Source of the DNA: Flavobacterium aquidurense
Lineage (GTDB): Bacteria; Bacteroidota; Bacteroidia; Flavobacteriales; Flavobacteriaceae
Reading direction: 5' to 3'
Assembly (NCBI GenBank): GCA_900107365.1
Contig: FNPS01000011.1
Span: forward strand, 1-64,000
DNA: 64,000 bases
A model generated the notes under the pieces. It did not search any database. It was not told the DNA's origin and saw only the letters and a program-made list of their open reading frames with translations. A program made the translations under genes and the position numbers. Numbering within the stretch: the first letter of the stretch is position 1; each line of letters begins with the position of its first letter. Shown here piece by piece: positions 7,799 through 16,684 of the stretch.

Positions 7799-9097
7799 AT
7801 GAAAAAAATATTTAGTATATTAATTATACTCATCATAACAACATCTGCAAGTGCTCAGGAAAACACGGGCGATCTTAAGCAGTTAATTAATGCCTCATTT
7901 GGTTATTTTCCAAAATTTAAAGAACTACAAGAAACAGTAAACACTGGAGAACATCGTGTGAAGCTAGCAAAATCAGGTGGACTTCCAACACTGAATGCAC
8001 AGGGATCTTACAGTTACAGCTATCCGGTTTCAGAAATCAGTGCTGTGAGCGGCGATCAGGTTTCGGCTTTCAAGATTATGCCTAATAATAAATACAGTAC
8101 AATGCTAAATGCGAGTTACACACTTTGGGATTTTGGTGCTGTTAAGGCTTCGGTTGACATGAAGAAATCAGAACTGGAATCAGCAAAACATAATCTTGAT
8201 TTTTACAGAAGTGAAGTTGCCTTTCAGGTTGCTGATATTTATTATCAGGTCGTCTATCTAAAAAAAGCTATTTCTATTGAAAACAGTGTGATTCAGTTTT
8301 TAGAAGAAAATAAAAAAGACACCGAAATAAAACTTAAAAATGGCGATGCTTTGCGTTACGATGTATTGTCCATTCAATCGAGTGTTGATCAGGAAAACAA
8401 CAATAAAATTGCATTAAAAAATGCTCTTGATAAACAGATTGCGCTTTTGGAATATACGACAGGCAAAAAAATTGAAACAAACAGTTCTAATTTTGAATTT
8501 CCGGCCGTTACTCAAAGCACCGCAGAGCAGGCATTAGAAAGTGCTAAAAAAAACAACTCTGAATTTGATCTTATCAGAGATCAGGTAAAACAGGCGGAAG
8601 CGCAAGTTAAACTGAGTCATAGCAAGTCAAAACCATCAATAATACTTAATGCTGCAACAGGATATACAAATGGATATACACCAGATATTGATGATTTCAG
8701 ATATAATTATAATGCCGGTGTAACACTAAAAATTCCTATTTACGAAGGTGGAAAATACAAGGAGGAAATTAACATTGCAAAAAGTACACTTCAGGAATCT
8801 AAATATGCCGAAGAAACATTAGAAAACACATTTTTGAAGGATATTCGAGAAATCCTAATAGATATCGAGAGCAGTAGTTCAAGTATCATTAATTCAAAAA
8901 AACAGGCCGAACAAGCCCTTGAAGCTCAAAAACTAGCACAAAGTCGTTATAAAAACGGAATAGGGACATATTTAGAACTTACCAATGCAAGTACAAATGT
9001 ACAACGCGCAGAACTGACAACCCTGCAATACGAACATCAATTATGTGTGGGACAATATAATCTTGCACGTATTACAGGACTTAATTACTGGCAATAA
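7799..9097 (+). CDS. TolC-family outer-membrane efflux channel
   Basis: A 432-residue protein with an N-terminal signal peptide (cleavage probably after ITTSASAQ). Two repeats each combine beta strands with a long helical hairpin, typical of TolC/OEP proteins: residues about 25-215 and 225-425. Motifs include YTLWDFGAVKASVDMKKSELE and, in the second half, YEGGKYKEEINIAKSTLQESK. It starts 13 bp after the MFS gene and ends the operon before an imperfect terminator. It provides the outer-membrane exit duct for the pump. Confidence 0.93.
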   Translation: MKKIFSILIILIITTSASAQENTGDLKQLINASFGYFPKFKELQETVNTGEHRVKLAKSGGLPTLNAQGSYSYSYPVSEISAVSGDQVSAFKIMPNNKYSTMLNASYTLWDFGAVKASVDMKKSELESAKHNLDFYRSEVAFQVADIYYQVVYLKKAISIENSVIQFLEENKKDTEIKLKNGDALRYDVLSIQSSVDQENNNKIALKNALDKQIALLEYTTGKKIETNSSNFEFPAVTQSTAEQALESAKKNNSEFDLIRDQVKQAEAQVKLSHSKSKPSIILNAATGYTNGYTPDIDDFRYNYNAGVTLKIPIYEGGKYKEEINIAKSTLQESKYAEETLENTFLKDIREILIDIESSSSSIINSKKQAEQALEAQKLAQSRYKNGIGTYLELTNASTNVQRAELTTLQYEHQLCVGQYNLARITGLNYWQ

Positions 9098-9132
9098 TAG
9101 GTTTTTAAGATATGCTGTTTCATAAATTAAAA

Positions 9133-9167
9133 GGCAAAGGGACTTCAGTAATGACGTCCCCTTTTGC
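9133..9167 (+). terminator. Probable terminator of the efflux operon
   Basis: GGCAAAGGGAC (9133-9143) pairs imperfectly with GTCCCCTTTTGC (9156-9167). The stem is GC-rich for this genome, but there is no long T-run. It separates the pump operon from the TetR genes. Confidence 0.5.
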
Positions 9168-9195
9168 AATACACAGATATTAATAGTGATGAACA

Positions 9196-9756
9196 TTGGA
9201 TAAGAAAGAAATCATACAGGAAGCCGCAGCGTTTTTATTTTCAAGCAAAGGATATCATGCTACTACGATAAGGGATATTGCAAAATATGCTAACGTAAAT
9301 GTGGCCATGATAACCTACTATTTCACAAGTAAGGAAAACTTGTTGCTTGAAATAATTCATAACCTTTCTGTTGCTGTTGAAATGATAGATAAAGACATGG
9401 AGAAATCTTGCAATTATCCTGAAAAAAAATTGTACGATTTCATCCATAATACTCTTGACATTTCAAAAAAACTTAGGAATGTCTGTAAATTGGTACTTCA
9501 GCTGCAAATGCTCGATGCTGGTAGAGACATAAATAAAACAATAAGAAAGATAAAAGAAAAGCATTATACTACGTTTCTTGCAGTTATTCAAGGGACTGAT
9601 CCTGAAGAAAAATGGTTTGGCAGAAATATTTATTTGTACAATTCATTTATGGTTTTGCTATGGGAAGATTTGACTTCTGAAACCTTTGATACTAAAGATA
9701 ATCATCTGGCCGATATTTCTGTGCTATTATATAACTATCTGAATACTATGTTATGA
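9196..9756 (+). CDS. TetR/AcrR-family regulator (first of a pair)
   Basis: A 186-residue protein starting with TTG at 9196. The upstream ATG at 9189 runs into a stop, so TTG gives the natural N-terminus MDKKEIIQEAAAFLF. Residues 5-50 are a TetR helix-turn-helix (GYHATTIRDIAKYANVNVAMITYYFTSKENLL). The rest is the variable helical ligand domain. Its stop overlaps the start of the next TetR gene by four bases (ATGA), so the two are translationally coupled. It sits just downstream of the efflux operon and is a plausible second regulator of that pump. Confidence 0.88.
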   Translation: MDKKEIIQEAAAFLFSSKGYHATTIRDIAKYANVNVAMITYYFTSKENLLLEIIHNLSVAVEMIDKDMEKSCNYPEKKLYDFIHNTLDISKKLRNVCKLVLQLQMLDAGRDINKTIRKIKEKHYTTFLAVIQGTDPEEKWFGRNIYLYNSFMVLLWEDLTSETFDTKDNHLADISVLLYNYLNTML

Positions 9757-10349
9757 AGGATAAAATAAAATTAAGAGCAATTGATATGTTCTTAACTCTT
9801 GGTTTTAAAACCGTAACTATGGATTGTATAGCAATAAATTTAGGCATTTCAAAAAAAACACTTTACAACCACTTTGACAACAAGGAGGAATTAATTATTG
9901 AAAGTACAAAATTATTAAGCCACTATATTAGCGATGCCATAAATGCTATCAAAACAAAAAATTATAATGCTATTGAAGAAAATTTTGAAATAAAAAAAAT
10001 GTTTTCTGATCTCTTTAAAACTTCTGATACTCATTCAATTTACGAGTTAAAAGTGTATTATCCTGAAATTTATTATACTATTATAAACAGAGAAAAAGAA
10101 CGATATCTTGTGAATTTTAGAGAAAACATTAAAAAAGGTATCAATGAGGATTTATACCGAAAGAATATCAATATAGAATTGTATGTCTTCTTTTATTACA
10201 AACTCCTCTTTCAAATTAAAGAAAAATCACATTCTCAAAAAGATTTTATTAGAGAAGAGATCGAACTTTTCGAATACCATATAAGATCAATGGCGACAGC
10301 TAAGGGAATAAATGAATTAGAGAAACAATTGACAAAGCTTTTAAATTAA
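9753..10349 (+). CDS. TetR/AcrR-family regulator (second of a pair)
   Basis: A 198-residue protein. The helix-turn-helix is in residues 8-50 (GFKTVTMDCIAINLGISKKTLYNHFDNKEELI). The C-terminal domain is helical and Lys/Glu-rich, without a recognisable ligand motif. The ATG overlaps the TGA of the previous TetR gene. The two sequences differ clearly, so this is not a recent tandem duplication. The pair could act as two separate repressors or as a heterodimer; the sequence does not decide. Confidence 0.88.
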   Translation: MKDKIKLRAIDMFLTLGFKTVTMDCIAINLGISKKTLYNHFDNKEELIIESTKLLSHYISDAINAIKTKNYNAIEENFEIKKMFSDLFKTSDTHSIYELKVYYPEIYYTIINREKERYLVNFRENIKKGINEDLYRKNINIELYVFFYYKLLFQIKEKSHSQKDFIREEIELFEYHIRSMATAKGINELEKQLTKLLN

Positions 10350-10402
10350 TTAGTTGGAAAAGCATATTCTTGTTTGTTTGATTTTTGTACTTTTATATTT
10401 GT

Positions 10403-11275
10403 ATGAAAGCAACAAGAGAATTTGCCAACCCTGCATTAAAATCGGTTCTGAAGCAAAGAGGCTTCAAAGTGACATGGAATAAAGTTACAAAAACTGGCAC
10501 CTCAGCTTTCGGACGTCGTCATTTCTATCTAATACTTCTTAGCATAGGAAATAGTAAAATACATTACGATGATCAAACTATTCATCTTGACGGAGTGTAT
10601 CTTTTTTTTGCTAATTCTCGTATACCTTATGCCACTGAGATAATTTCTGAAAAGCAGACAGGTTATTCCTGTGTTTTTACAGAAGAATTCATCAAACCTT
10701 TAGAAAGACTGGAAAACTTGCAGCACTCACCTTTGTTTGAACTTAACTCAAATCCCGCTTTTAAACTTAACAAAGAGCAACAAAAAAAGATTACAGGTTT
10801 TTTTAACACTATGATTACGAGCGACAAAACAGATTATCTCTACAAGGACGATTTAATGCGTACTTACATTGAACTAATCATTCACGACGCATTACAAATG
10901 CGTCCGGCAGAAAATTTTAAACAATCCAGCAGTGCTTCATTACGAATCGTTAATCATTTTATGGATCTGTTGGAGCGTCAATTTCCAATAGAAAATCTAA
11001 ATGAACCTTTAAAACTGAAGAGCGCACAAGATTTCGCTAGCTTACTTTCTATTCACGTAAATTATCTTAACCGTGCTGTTAAAGAAGTTACAGGAAAATC
11101 AACAACAACTATAATTGCAGAGCGTATTACTGCCGAAGCCACAACGCTACTGCGCTATGCCGATTGGAGTATCTCTGAGATTGCTTATATCTTAGGGTTT
11201 GAATATGCTAACTATTTTAGTAATTTTTTTAAAAAGATGACTGGCAATATTCCTAAATTTTATCGCGACCATTAA
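10403..11275 (+). CDS. AraC-family transcriptional regulator
   Basis: About 290 residues from ATG 10403. The N-terminal half (about 20-150) is a cupin-like sensing domain. The C-terminal about 100 residues hold the two AraC helix-turn-helix motifs, the second being WSISEIAYILGFEYANYFSNFFKKMTG with the typical end PKFYR. A TTG at 10385 would add six residues. A TATATTTG box at 10394-10401 lies so close to the ATG that this may be a very short-leader transcript, or the box may be coincidental. It is followed by the CocE-type hydrolase gene in the same direction and is its likely activator. Confidence 0.87.
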   Translation: MKATREFANPALKSVLKQRGFKVTWNKVTKTGTSAFGRRHFYLILLSIGNSKIHYDDQTIHLDGVYLFFANSRIPYATEIISEKQTGYSCVFTEEFIKPLERLENLQHSPLFELNSNPAFKLNKEQQKKITGFFNTMITSDKTDYLYKDDLMRTYIELIIHDALQMRPAENFKQSSSASLRIVNHFMDLLERQFPIENLNEPLKLKSAQDFASLLSIHVNYLNRAVKEVTGKSTTTIIAERITAEATTLLRYADWSISEIAYILGFEYANYFSNFFKKMTGNIPKFYRDH

Positions 11276-11332
11276 GTTTGAATTTTATACTTCTTGGTTT
11301 GAATCGTTTATATTTTTAGGATTATTCTTTCA

Positions 11333-11340
11333 TAAATTTG
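11333..11340 (+). promoter_or_regulatory. -7 element of the CocE-type hydrolase gene
   Basis: TAAATTTG matches TAnnTTTG, 40 bp before the ATG. No clear TTG is found at the right distance upstream, which would fit an activator-dependent promoter. Confidence 0.4.
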
Positions 11341-11380
11341 TATTATTAAATTAATTGAATAACATAAAAATTATATAGAT

Positions 11381-13135
11381 ATGAATAATATAGCTGAAAA
11401 AATGATTTTCAAACCAGCATTTGAATACATTGACAACGGAATTGAGCACGGAGTATTAAGCCCATTTGAAACCAAAGAAACCATTTTAAAAAAGGGAGAA
11501 CAAATAGCTCCCGGCTTTAAATCTCTTGGTTGTGATATTCGTTTTCTGAAAGATGTTCCTGTAAAAATGCGTGATGGAATCACAATTTATACTGATGTTT
11601 ATCTGCCTGTTACTGAAGAAAAAGTTCCTACTCTGATTGCATGGAGTCCTTACGGAAAAAGTGCAGGAACAGCGCCTCGTTATGTAGGTTTGTTCAATAT
11701 GCTTGGAATGGGAAATGCATGGGGTTCTGGCCTAACAAAATTTGAAGCACCAGATCCGGCATATTGGGTTCAGCACGGTTATGCGGTTTGTAATCCTGAT
11801 GCGCGTGGAATTGCACACAGCGAAGGCGATATTACGATGATTGGTTCACAGGAAGCCGAGGATTGTTACGATCTTATCGAATGGTTGGCAGCACAAGATT
11901 GGTCGAACAAGAAAACAGCATTATCCGGAACTTCATATTTGGCTTTTTCGCAATGGTTTATTGCTGCAGGTCAACCGCCGCATCTTACTTGTATAAACCC
12001 AGTTGAAGGTTTACAGGATGCATATCGTGATTTAGCATACATTGGCGGAATTCCGGATCCGAATTTCCTTCATCGCCTGCAGGTAAATCACGTAAGTGCT
12101 ACAGGTGCAAAGCGAGAAGATATGGTGGCCGAACTAGAAGCTTATCCCCTAGCAAATTGCGATTTGTGGGAAGACAAAGTAGCCGATGTTTCTAAAATTA
12201 CCATTCCAGCCTATATTGTAGCAAGTTATTCTAATACCTTACATACAATGGGAACTTTCCGTTCCTGGCGTTCGATAGGTTCTAAAGAAAAATGGATGCG
12301 TATTCATGATACTCAGGAGTGGCCGGATTATTATGCTAAAGAATCTACGGAAGAACTTCGTAAATTCTTTGATTATTATTTGCTTGGAAAACAAAATGGA
12401 TGGGAAAAAACACCAACCGTACAATATTCAATTTTAGATTTTCATGGTGGTAATCGTACCGGACTTACTTCGGAAACTTTTCCACCAAAAGAATCAGAAT
12501 TACAACGTTATTATTTGAATGGAAAAACACGAACGCTACAATTGACTGCAGATGAAAATGAAACTCCACTGCGTTATTTCCCTGAAGCTATGCCAGCTCG
12601 TGTATCGTTCCAGACTGTATTTGATAAGGACACTACCTTTATAGGTTATCCGAAAGTGAAACTTTTTATGGAAGCAGAAAATGCAGACGATATGGATATA
12701 TTTGTTTGGGTACAAAAAATTGACAAATTAGGTAATGTATTAAGCGAATTTGTAGTACCAAACCGCAACGCTGCTTTACAGGATTTTACACAAGACGGAG
12801 CTTCTGCATTGCGTTACAAAGGTGCGAGTGGGCGTTTACGCGCATCACACAGACATTTAGATCCAAAACTTTCTACAGACGAAGTACCTGCATACAGTTT
12901 TGACCGAGTAGAAAAGCTTTCGCCAAAAGAAATCGTAGAATTAGATATTGTTCTTAGTCCACTTGGTTTGATTTATTATTCAGGCGAAACACTGCGAGTA
13001 ATGATAAGCAGTAAAGACGAAATTGGTTCTGTTATGCCGGGAACTCCAGGCTGTACACCAAACAACAAAGGAATTCATATTCTGCATACTGGCGGCAAAT
13101 ATGCAAGTTATTTGCAAATGCCTTTAATGAAATAA
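11381..13135 (+). CDS. CocE/NonD-family alpha/beta hydrolase (X-Pro dipeptidyl-peptidase S15 fold)
   Basis: A 584-residue protein without a signal peptide. Residues about 50-340 form the alpha/beta-hydrolase core, with nucleophile S185 in LSGTSYLAFSQW (the G-x-S-Y elbow of cocaine esterase relatives). PDARGIAHSEGD (139-150) is the conserved loop preceding it. Residues about 370-580 form the C-terminal jelly-roll domain (PepX_C), ending in FDRVEKLSPKEIVELDIVLSPLGLIYYSG. Family members hydrolyse esters, amides or acyl-peptide bonds of small molecules. It is monocistronic between an AraC gene and a terminator. The substrate is unknown; the setting suggests detoxification or catabolism of an ester or amide compound. 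Confidence 0.88.
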   Translation: MNNIAEKMIFKPAFEYIDNGIEHGVLSPFETKETILKKGEQIAPGFKSLGCDIRFLKDVPVKMRDGITIYTDVYLPVTEEKVPTLIAWSPYGKSAGTAPRYVGLFNMLGMGNAWGSGLTKFEAPDPAYWVQHGYAVCNPDARGIAHSEGDITMIGSQEAEDCYDLIEWLAAQDWSNKKTALSGTSYLAFSQWFIAAGQPPHLTCINPVEGLQDAYRDLAYIGGIPDPNFLHRLQVNHVSATGAKREDMVAELEAYPLANCDLWEDKVADVSKITIPAYIVASYSNTLHTMGTFRSWRSIGSKEKWMRIHDTQEWPDYYAKESTEELRKFFDYYLLGKQNGWEKTPTVQYSILDFHGGNRTGLTSETFPPKESELQRYYLNGKTRTLQLTADENETPLRYFPEAMPARVSFQTVFDKDTTFIGYPKVKLFMEAENADDMDIFVWVQKIDKLGNVLSEFVVPNRNAALQDFTQDGASALRYKGASGRLRASHRHLDPKLSTDEVPAYSFDRVEKLSPKEIVELDIVLSPLGLIYYSGETLRVMISSKDEIGSVMPGTPGCTPNNKGIHILHTGGKYASYLQMPLMK

Positions 13136-13148
13136 AATATTACAATGG

Positions 13149-13180
13149 TAACTCCTTTCGTTTGAAAGGAGTTATCTTTA
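13149..13180 (+). terminator. Terminator after the CocE-type hydrolase
   Basis: TAACTCCTTTC (13149-13159) pairs perfectly with GAAAGGAGTTA (13164-13174), with loop GTTT, followed by TCTTTATT. Confidence 0.75.
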
Positions 13181-13210
13181 TTATATTCCATTTCACTTTA
13201 AAGGATCATA

Positions 13211-14086
13211 ATGAAAGAAATAAAAAAAGTTGGTACCGTTGATATTACAGAGAAATTTGGTCTTGACTTTGAGCATAAAAATTTTTTATTTAAATCGCAG
13301 GAAATAACGCCTAAACGTCATTTTGAACCACATCGCTCTGAATTGTACAGCATTGGACTTGTTCAAAAATGAGAAGCTGATTTTACTGTAGGCTTAGAAA
13401 ACTATTCCCTAAAAGCGCCTTGCATTGTCCTCATAGCTCCTGACGAAATACGGGAATGGAAACTTAAAGAAGAAAAAATAGAAACTACAAGTCTTTTTTT
13501 TACAGAAGATTTTGCCGTTTCAGGATTAACAGATGCACAATTTTTAAAGAAGTTTTCCTTTTTCAAAAGCAATGGCAAACACGCCTTACTTTTAGATCCT
13601 GAAAAATTAGAAATTATTCTAACCTACTTTAATCATATAGAAAAGAAGAACAAATCTAATTTGCCTAATAAATTTGAAAGCATTCAAAGTTTATTACGCA
13701 TATTACTTTTAGAATTAGAAAGCTTTCCCGAAAATCAGACCAATATCGAGAATAATTCCTATTCCAGAGGATATTATTTAACAGAGAAATTTAAAGAACT
13801 ATTAGTTGAAAATTTCACTAAACATCGTGAGGTTCATTTTTATGCCGAAAAACTTTTCATAACACCAAAACATCTTTCACAAGTTGTAAAAGATCAAACC
13901 GGAAAAACTGTTAGTGAGATCATTAGCGAAATGGTTTGTCTGGAAGCTAAAGTGCTGCTTCAAACAAAATCTTTGAATATTTCAGAACTTTCTGTATATT
14001 TAAATTTTGCTTCAGCAACCTTTTTTGGAAAATTTTTTAAACGAAGTACAGGTATGAGTCCATTAGAATATCGCAAAAGTCTTTAA
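13211..14086 (+). pseudogene. AraC-family regulator interrupted by an in-frame TGA
   Basis: Reading from ATG 13211 gives a normal AraC protein of about 291 codons, broken only by TGA at 13370-13372 (codon 54). Before the stop the frame reads a cupin-like sensor start (KRHFEPHRSELYSIGLVQK). After it the same frame continues EADFTVGLENYSLKAPCIVLIAPDE and on to a C-terminal double helix-turn-helix (FYAEKLFITPKHLSQVVKD and LNISELSVYLNFASATFFGKFFKR). A single GGA-to-TGA change would explain it. An internal ATG at 13661 could still give a 141-residue DNA-binding fragment. There is no other damage, so the mutation is recent, or is a sequencing error. It lies upstream of the aldo/keto reductase operon that it would have controlled. 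Confidence 0.85.
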
Positions 14087-14187
14087 AATAAAAAACGATA
14101 TTTAGAACAGTTTCCCCGTTGTCCAGACCTTCCCCATCTTTCTTTAAACAAATACCTTTGTAAGATAAATATTAAATTCAAAGTATT

Positions 14188-15159
14188 ATGAATACAAGAA
14201 AATTAGGCAATTCAGGAATTGACATTTCTCCTATTGCAATTGGTACAAGAGAAGTAGGCGAAAAAAGCAAACAACAAACCATAGAAACACTTCAGTACGC
14301 CATAGATTCTGGCATTAATTTCATAAATACCGCTGACTTTTACGGAATGGGAATGAATGAATTAATCATTGGCGAGGCTATAAAAAATCGTCGTGAAAAA
14401 GCATTTATCAGCGTTAAAACTGGTGCTTTAAGAAACTATCAGGGTCACTTTCTTGGCTTTGACGGAAGACCAAATGCCATTAAAAATTTCTGCGCTTATT
14501 CGCTAACCCGACTTGGAGTTAATGAAATTGATCTTTATCAGATTGCGAGAATCGATCCTAATGTTCCAATCGAAGAATCAGTCGGAGCTATAAAAGATTT
14601 AATTCAGGAAGGAAAAGTGCGTTGTTTAGGATTATCTGAAGTGAATGCCGATCAAATCAGAAGAGCAAATGCTGTACATCCTGTCACTGCTGTTGAAATT
14701 GAATATTCATTAGCAACTCGTTTTATCGAAAAAGAAATACTTCCAGAAGTTCGTAAAATTGGCGCAAGCCTTATTCCGTATTCTGTATTGAGTTACGGAT
14801 TACTGACAGGGAATTTATCGGGACCGCTTCCAAAAGAAGATTACAAAAATATGTTTCCAAGATTTCAGGGAGAAAATCTTCAATACAATCTAAAATTAGT
14901 AGAAAAACTGCAAGATATAGCTTCTCAAAAAGGAATTACAGCCGGAGATTTAGCTCTTGCCTGGGCATTGCACCAAGGCGATGATATTATTCCGATTGTT
15001 GGAATGAGCAGTACCAAAAGGGTCGATAAAAATATCAATCTGGTAGAGTCTATCCAATTAACCTCAGAAGAAAATAAACTGCTTAATGAAACTTTTGGAA
15101 TTGGAGTTTTTAAAGGCGAACGCTATCCTGATGCTTTACTAAAAGTAGTTGCTTCTTAA
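14188..15159 (+). CDS. Aldo/keto reductase with altered catalytic tetrad
   Basis: A 323-residue (beta/alpha)8 NADPH-dependent oxidoreductase family protein. The usual tetrad is Asp-Tyr-Lys-His. Here the Asp position is Asn (N47 in INTADFYG), Tyr is kept (Y52), Lys is kept (K77 in SVKTGA), and the His position is Ala (A120 in DLYQIARIDP). The His replacement is, as I recall, common in the subfamily with an ARxDPxVPIE motif; the Asp replacement is more unusual. It has its own TACCTTTG -7-like box at 14153-14160 and leads an operon with an OB-fold protein, an amidohydrolase, a second aldo/keto reductase and a Crp-type regulator. Its activity may be changed or lost. Confidence 0.85.
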   Translation: MNTRKLGNSGIDISPIAIGTREVGEKSKQQTIETLQYAIDSGINFINTADFYGMGMNELIIGEAIKNRREKAFISVKTGALRNYQGHFLGFDGRPNAIKNFCAYSLTRLGVNEIDLYQIARIDPNVPIEESVGAIKDLIQEGKVRCLGLSEVNADQIRRANAVHPVTAVEIEYSLATRFIEKEILPEVRKIGASLIPYSVLSYGLLTGNLSGPLPKEDYKNMFPRFQGENLQYNLKLVEKLQDIASQKGITAGDLALAWALHQGDDIIPIVGMSSTKRVDKNINLVESIQLTSEENKLLNETFGIGVFKGERYPDALLKVVAS

Positions 15160-15213
15160 TTTCTTAAATGATCGAAGATTTAAACTTTATTAATTAACAA
15201 ATAAACGAAGAAA

Positions 15214-15621
15214 ATGTATAAATATAAAATCATTGCCGTAGTCACATTAGTATTGATTTATGGAATCATTTATTCAAAAGATTTAAACAATATGGATCCA
15301 AAAGAAATTATTCCCGTAAAAGAATTACAAGATGCTTTTGTAAATGACAGAAGCAAAGCTGAAAAATTATATAAGAATAAAAAAGTAACGTTAAAGGGTA
15401 TTGCAGTTTATGTTGGTCCGGACATTTATGCCTTGCCTTCTATAGAACTATCAGACAAAAAAGATGGTGCTTCAATGGCACTTTGTGTATTACCCGTTTC
15501 GGACTATCTTAAGCTACGTAAATTCTCTAAAGGCCAAACACTTGTGATTACCGGAGAAGCCCGTGATCTTTACAAAGAAAGTATTTTGGTTGTTAAGGAA
15601 TGTCAGATTATACAAGAATAA
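15214..15621 (+). CDS. Membrane-anchored OB-fold (tRNA_anti-like) protein
   Basis: A 135-residue protein. Residues 4-21 form a hydrophobic segment (YKIIAVVTLVLIYGIIYS) that is either an uncleaved anchor or a signal peptide. The rest is a single OB-fold of the tRNA_anti-like superfamily: ELQDAFVNDRSKAEKLYKNKKVTLKGIAVYVG starts the barrel and GQTLVITGEARDLY is the closing strand. This family is common in Bacteroidota and has no established biochemical role. It overlaps slightly with a longer reading of the next gene, whose true start is downstream. Its place in a catabolic operon is unexplained. Confidence 0.75.
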   Translation: MYKYKIIAVVTLVLIYGIIYSKDLNNMDPKEIIPVKELQDAFVNDRSKAEKLYKNKKVTLKGIAVYVGPDIYALPSIELSDKKDGASMALCVLPVSDYLKLRKFSKGQTLVITGEARDLYKESILVVKECQIIQE

Positions 15622-15656
15622 TACATCATTTTAATTTACTTCCTAAAAAAATAAAA

Positions 15657-16646
15657 ATGAAAATCATAACACTAGAAGAACATTTTATAAATCCGGCAAT
15701 TGCCAAAGCGTCAGCAGATATCATAGAACGTTTGGCACCGAGCCACAGAGCCGCCTACAGTAATTATTCCAGTAATGCCTCTTTTGATAAAATGACTGAT
15801 TTGGGGCCTATTAGAATTGCGGAAATGGATGCAAACGGTATCGACATGCAGGTTTTAAGCATTGGCGGTCCGGGCATACAACTTATAGCACCACAAGAAG
15901 CTGTGCCCCTTGCAATAGCCGTTAACGATGAATTGGAGGCGGCTGTTAAAGCAAATCCAACTCGTCTCGTTGGCTTAGCCACATTGCCTACAACAAATCC
16001 AGAAGCCGCTGCGTTAGAATTAGAACGAACGGTTACCAAATTAGGTTTTAAAGGCGCCATGATCAGCGGAGCGACTAATGATAAGTTTCTGGACGAGGAT
16101 GAATTTATTCCCATATTGGAAATGGCAAATCAACTAAAAGTTCCAATTTATCTGCATCCAACAACAATTATGAAATCAGTACGTGATATCTATTACAATT
16201 GCAAAAATCCGGATGTTAGTGCACGATTTGCAGCTTCGGGCTGGGGCTGGCATATGGAAGTTGGTATTCATATCGTTCACATGATATTGAATGGAACATT
16301 TGATAAATATCCTAACTTACAAATGATTACAGGTCATTGGGGCGAAATGGTGCCTTTTTTATTAGATCGAATGGACGAGCAAATGCCGCAAGAGTTAACT
16401 CGTTTAGATCGCAATATTTCTGATTATTATCGTAATCATGTACACATTACGCCAAGTGGTATGTTTACAATGCCTTTATTTAAATGTGCCCTTGAAATGA
16501 TGGGAGCCGACAGAATTATGTTTTCTGTAGATTATCCTTATGTTGGTAATGAAGGTGCCCGGGCTTTTCTCGAAAACGCACCAATTAGCGAAAGCGATAA
16601 AGAAAAAATTGCACATGGCAACGCTGAAAAATTATTGAATTTATAA
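15657..16646 (+). CDS. Amidohydrolase of the ACMSD / gamma-resorcylate decarboxylase family (copy 1)
   Basis: A 329-residue TIM-barrel metal enzyme. The start at 15657 (MKIITLEEHF) is chosen over ATG 15600 because LEEHF is the natural N-terminus of this family. E7 and H9 match the metal-binding Glu/His of 2,6-dihydroxybenzoate decarboxylase. Further ligands are seen in IYLHPTT and in FSVDYPYV, where Asp is the catalytic or metal residue. ITGHWGEMVPF carries the conserved His. Relatives perform non-oxidative decarboxylation of aromatic acids or hydrolysis of ring C-C bonds. It is cytoplasmic, lies in an operon with two aldo/keto reductases, and has a paralogue at 18880. A hydroxybenzoate-like substrate is inferred. 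Confidence 0.87.
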   Translation: MKIITLEEHFINPAIAKASADIIERLAPSHRAAYSNYSSNASFDKMTDLGPIRIAEMDANGIDMQVLSIGGPGIQLIAPQEAVPLAIAVNDELEAAVKANPTRLVGLATLPTTNPEAAALELERTVTKLGFKGAMISGATNDKFLDEDEFIPILEMANQLKVPIYLHPTTIMKSVRDIYYNCKNPDVSARFAASGWGWHMEVGIHIVHMILNGTFDKYPNLQMITGHWGEMVPFLLDRMDEQMPQELTRLDRNISDYYRNHVHITPSGMFTMPLFKCALEMMGADRIMFSVDYPYVGNEGARAFLENAPISESDKEKIAHGNAEKLLNL

Positions 16647-16684
16647 TTCCAAAAAACAAAAAACAGCAACAAAAATAAAATCTT

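Noticed and set aside
13370..13372. The in-frame TGA in the AraC gene as a recoded selenocysteine codon
   Set aside because: AraC regulators are not known selenoproteins and no hairpin resembling a SECIS element follows; a simple nonsense mutation is the better reading.
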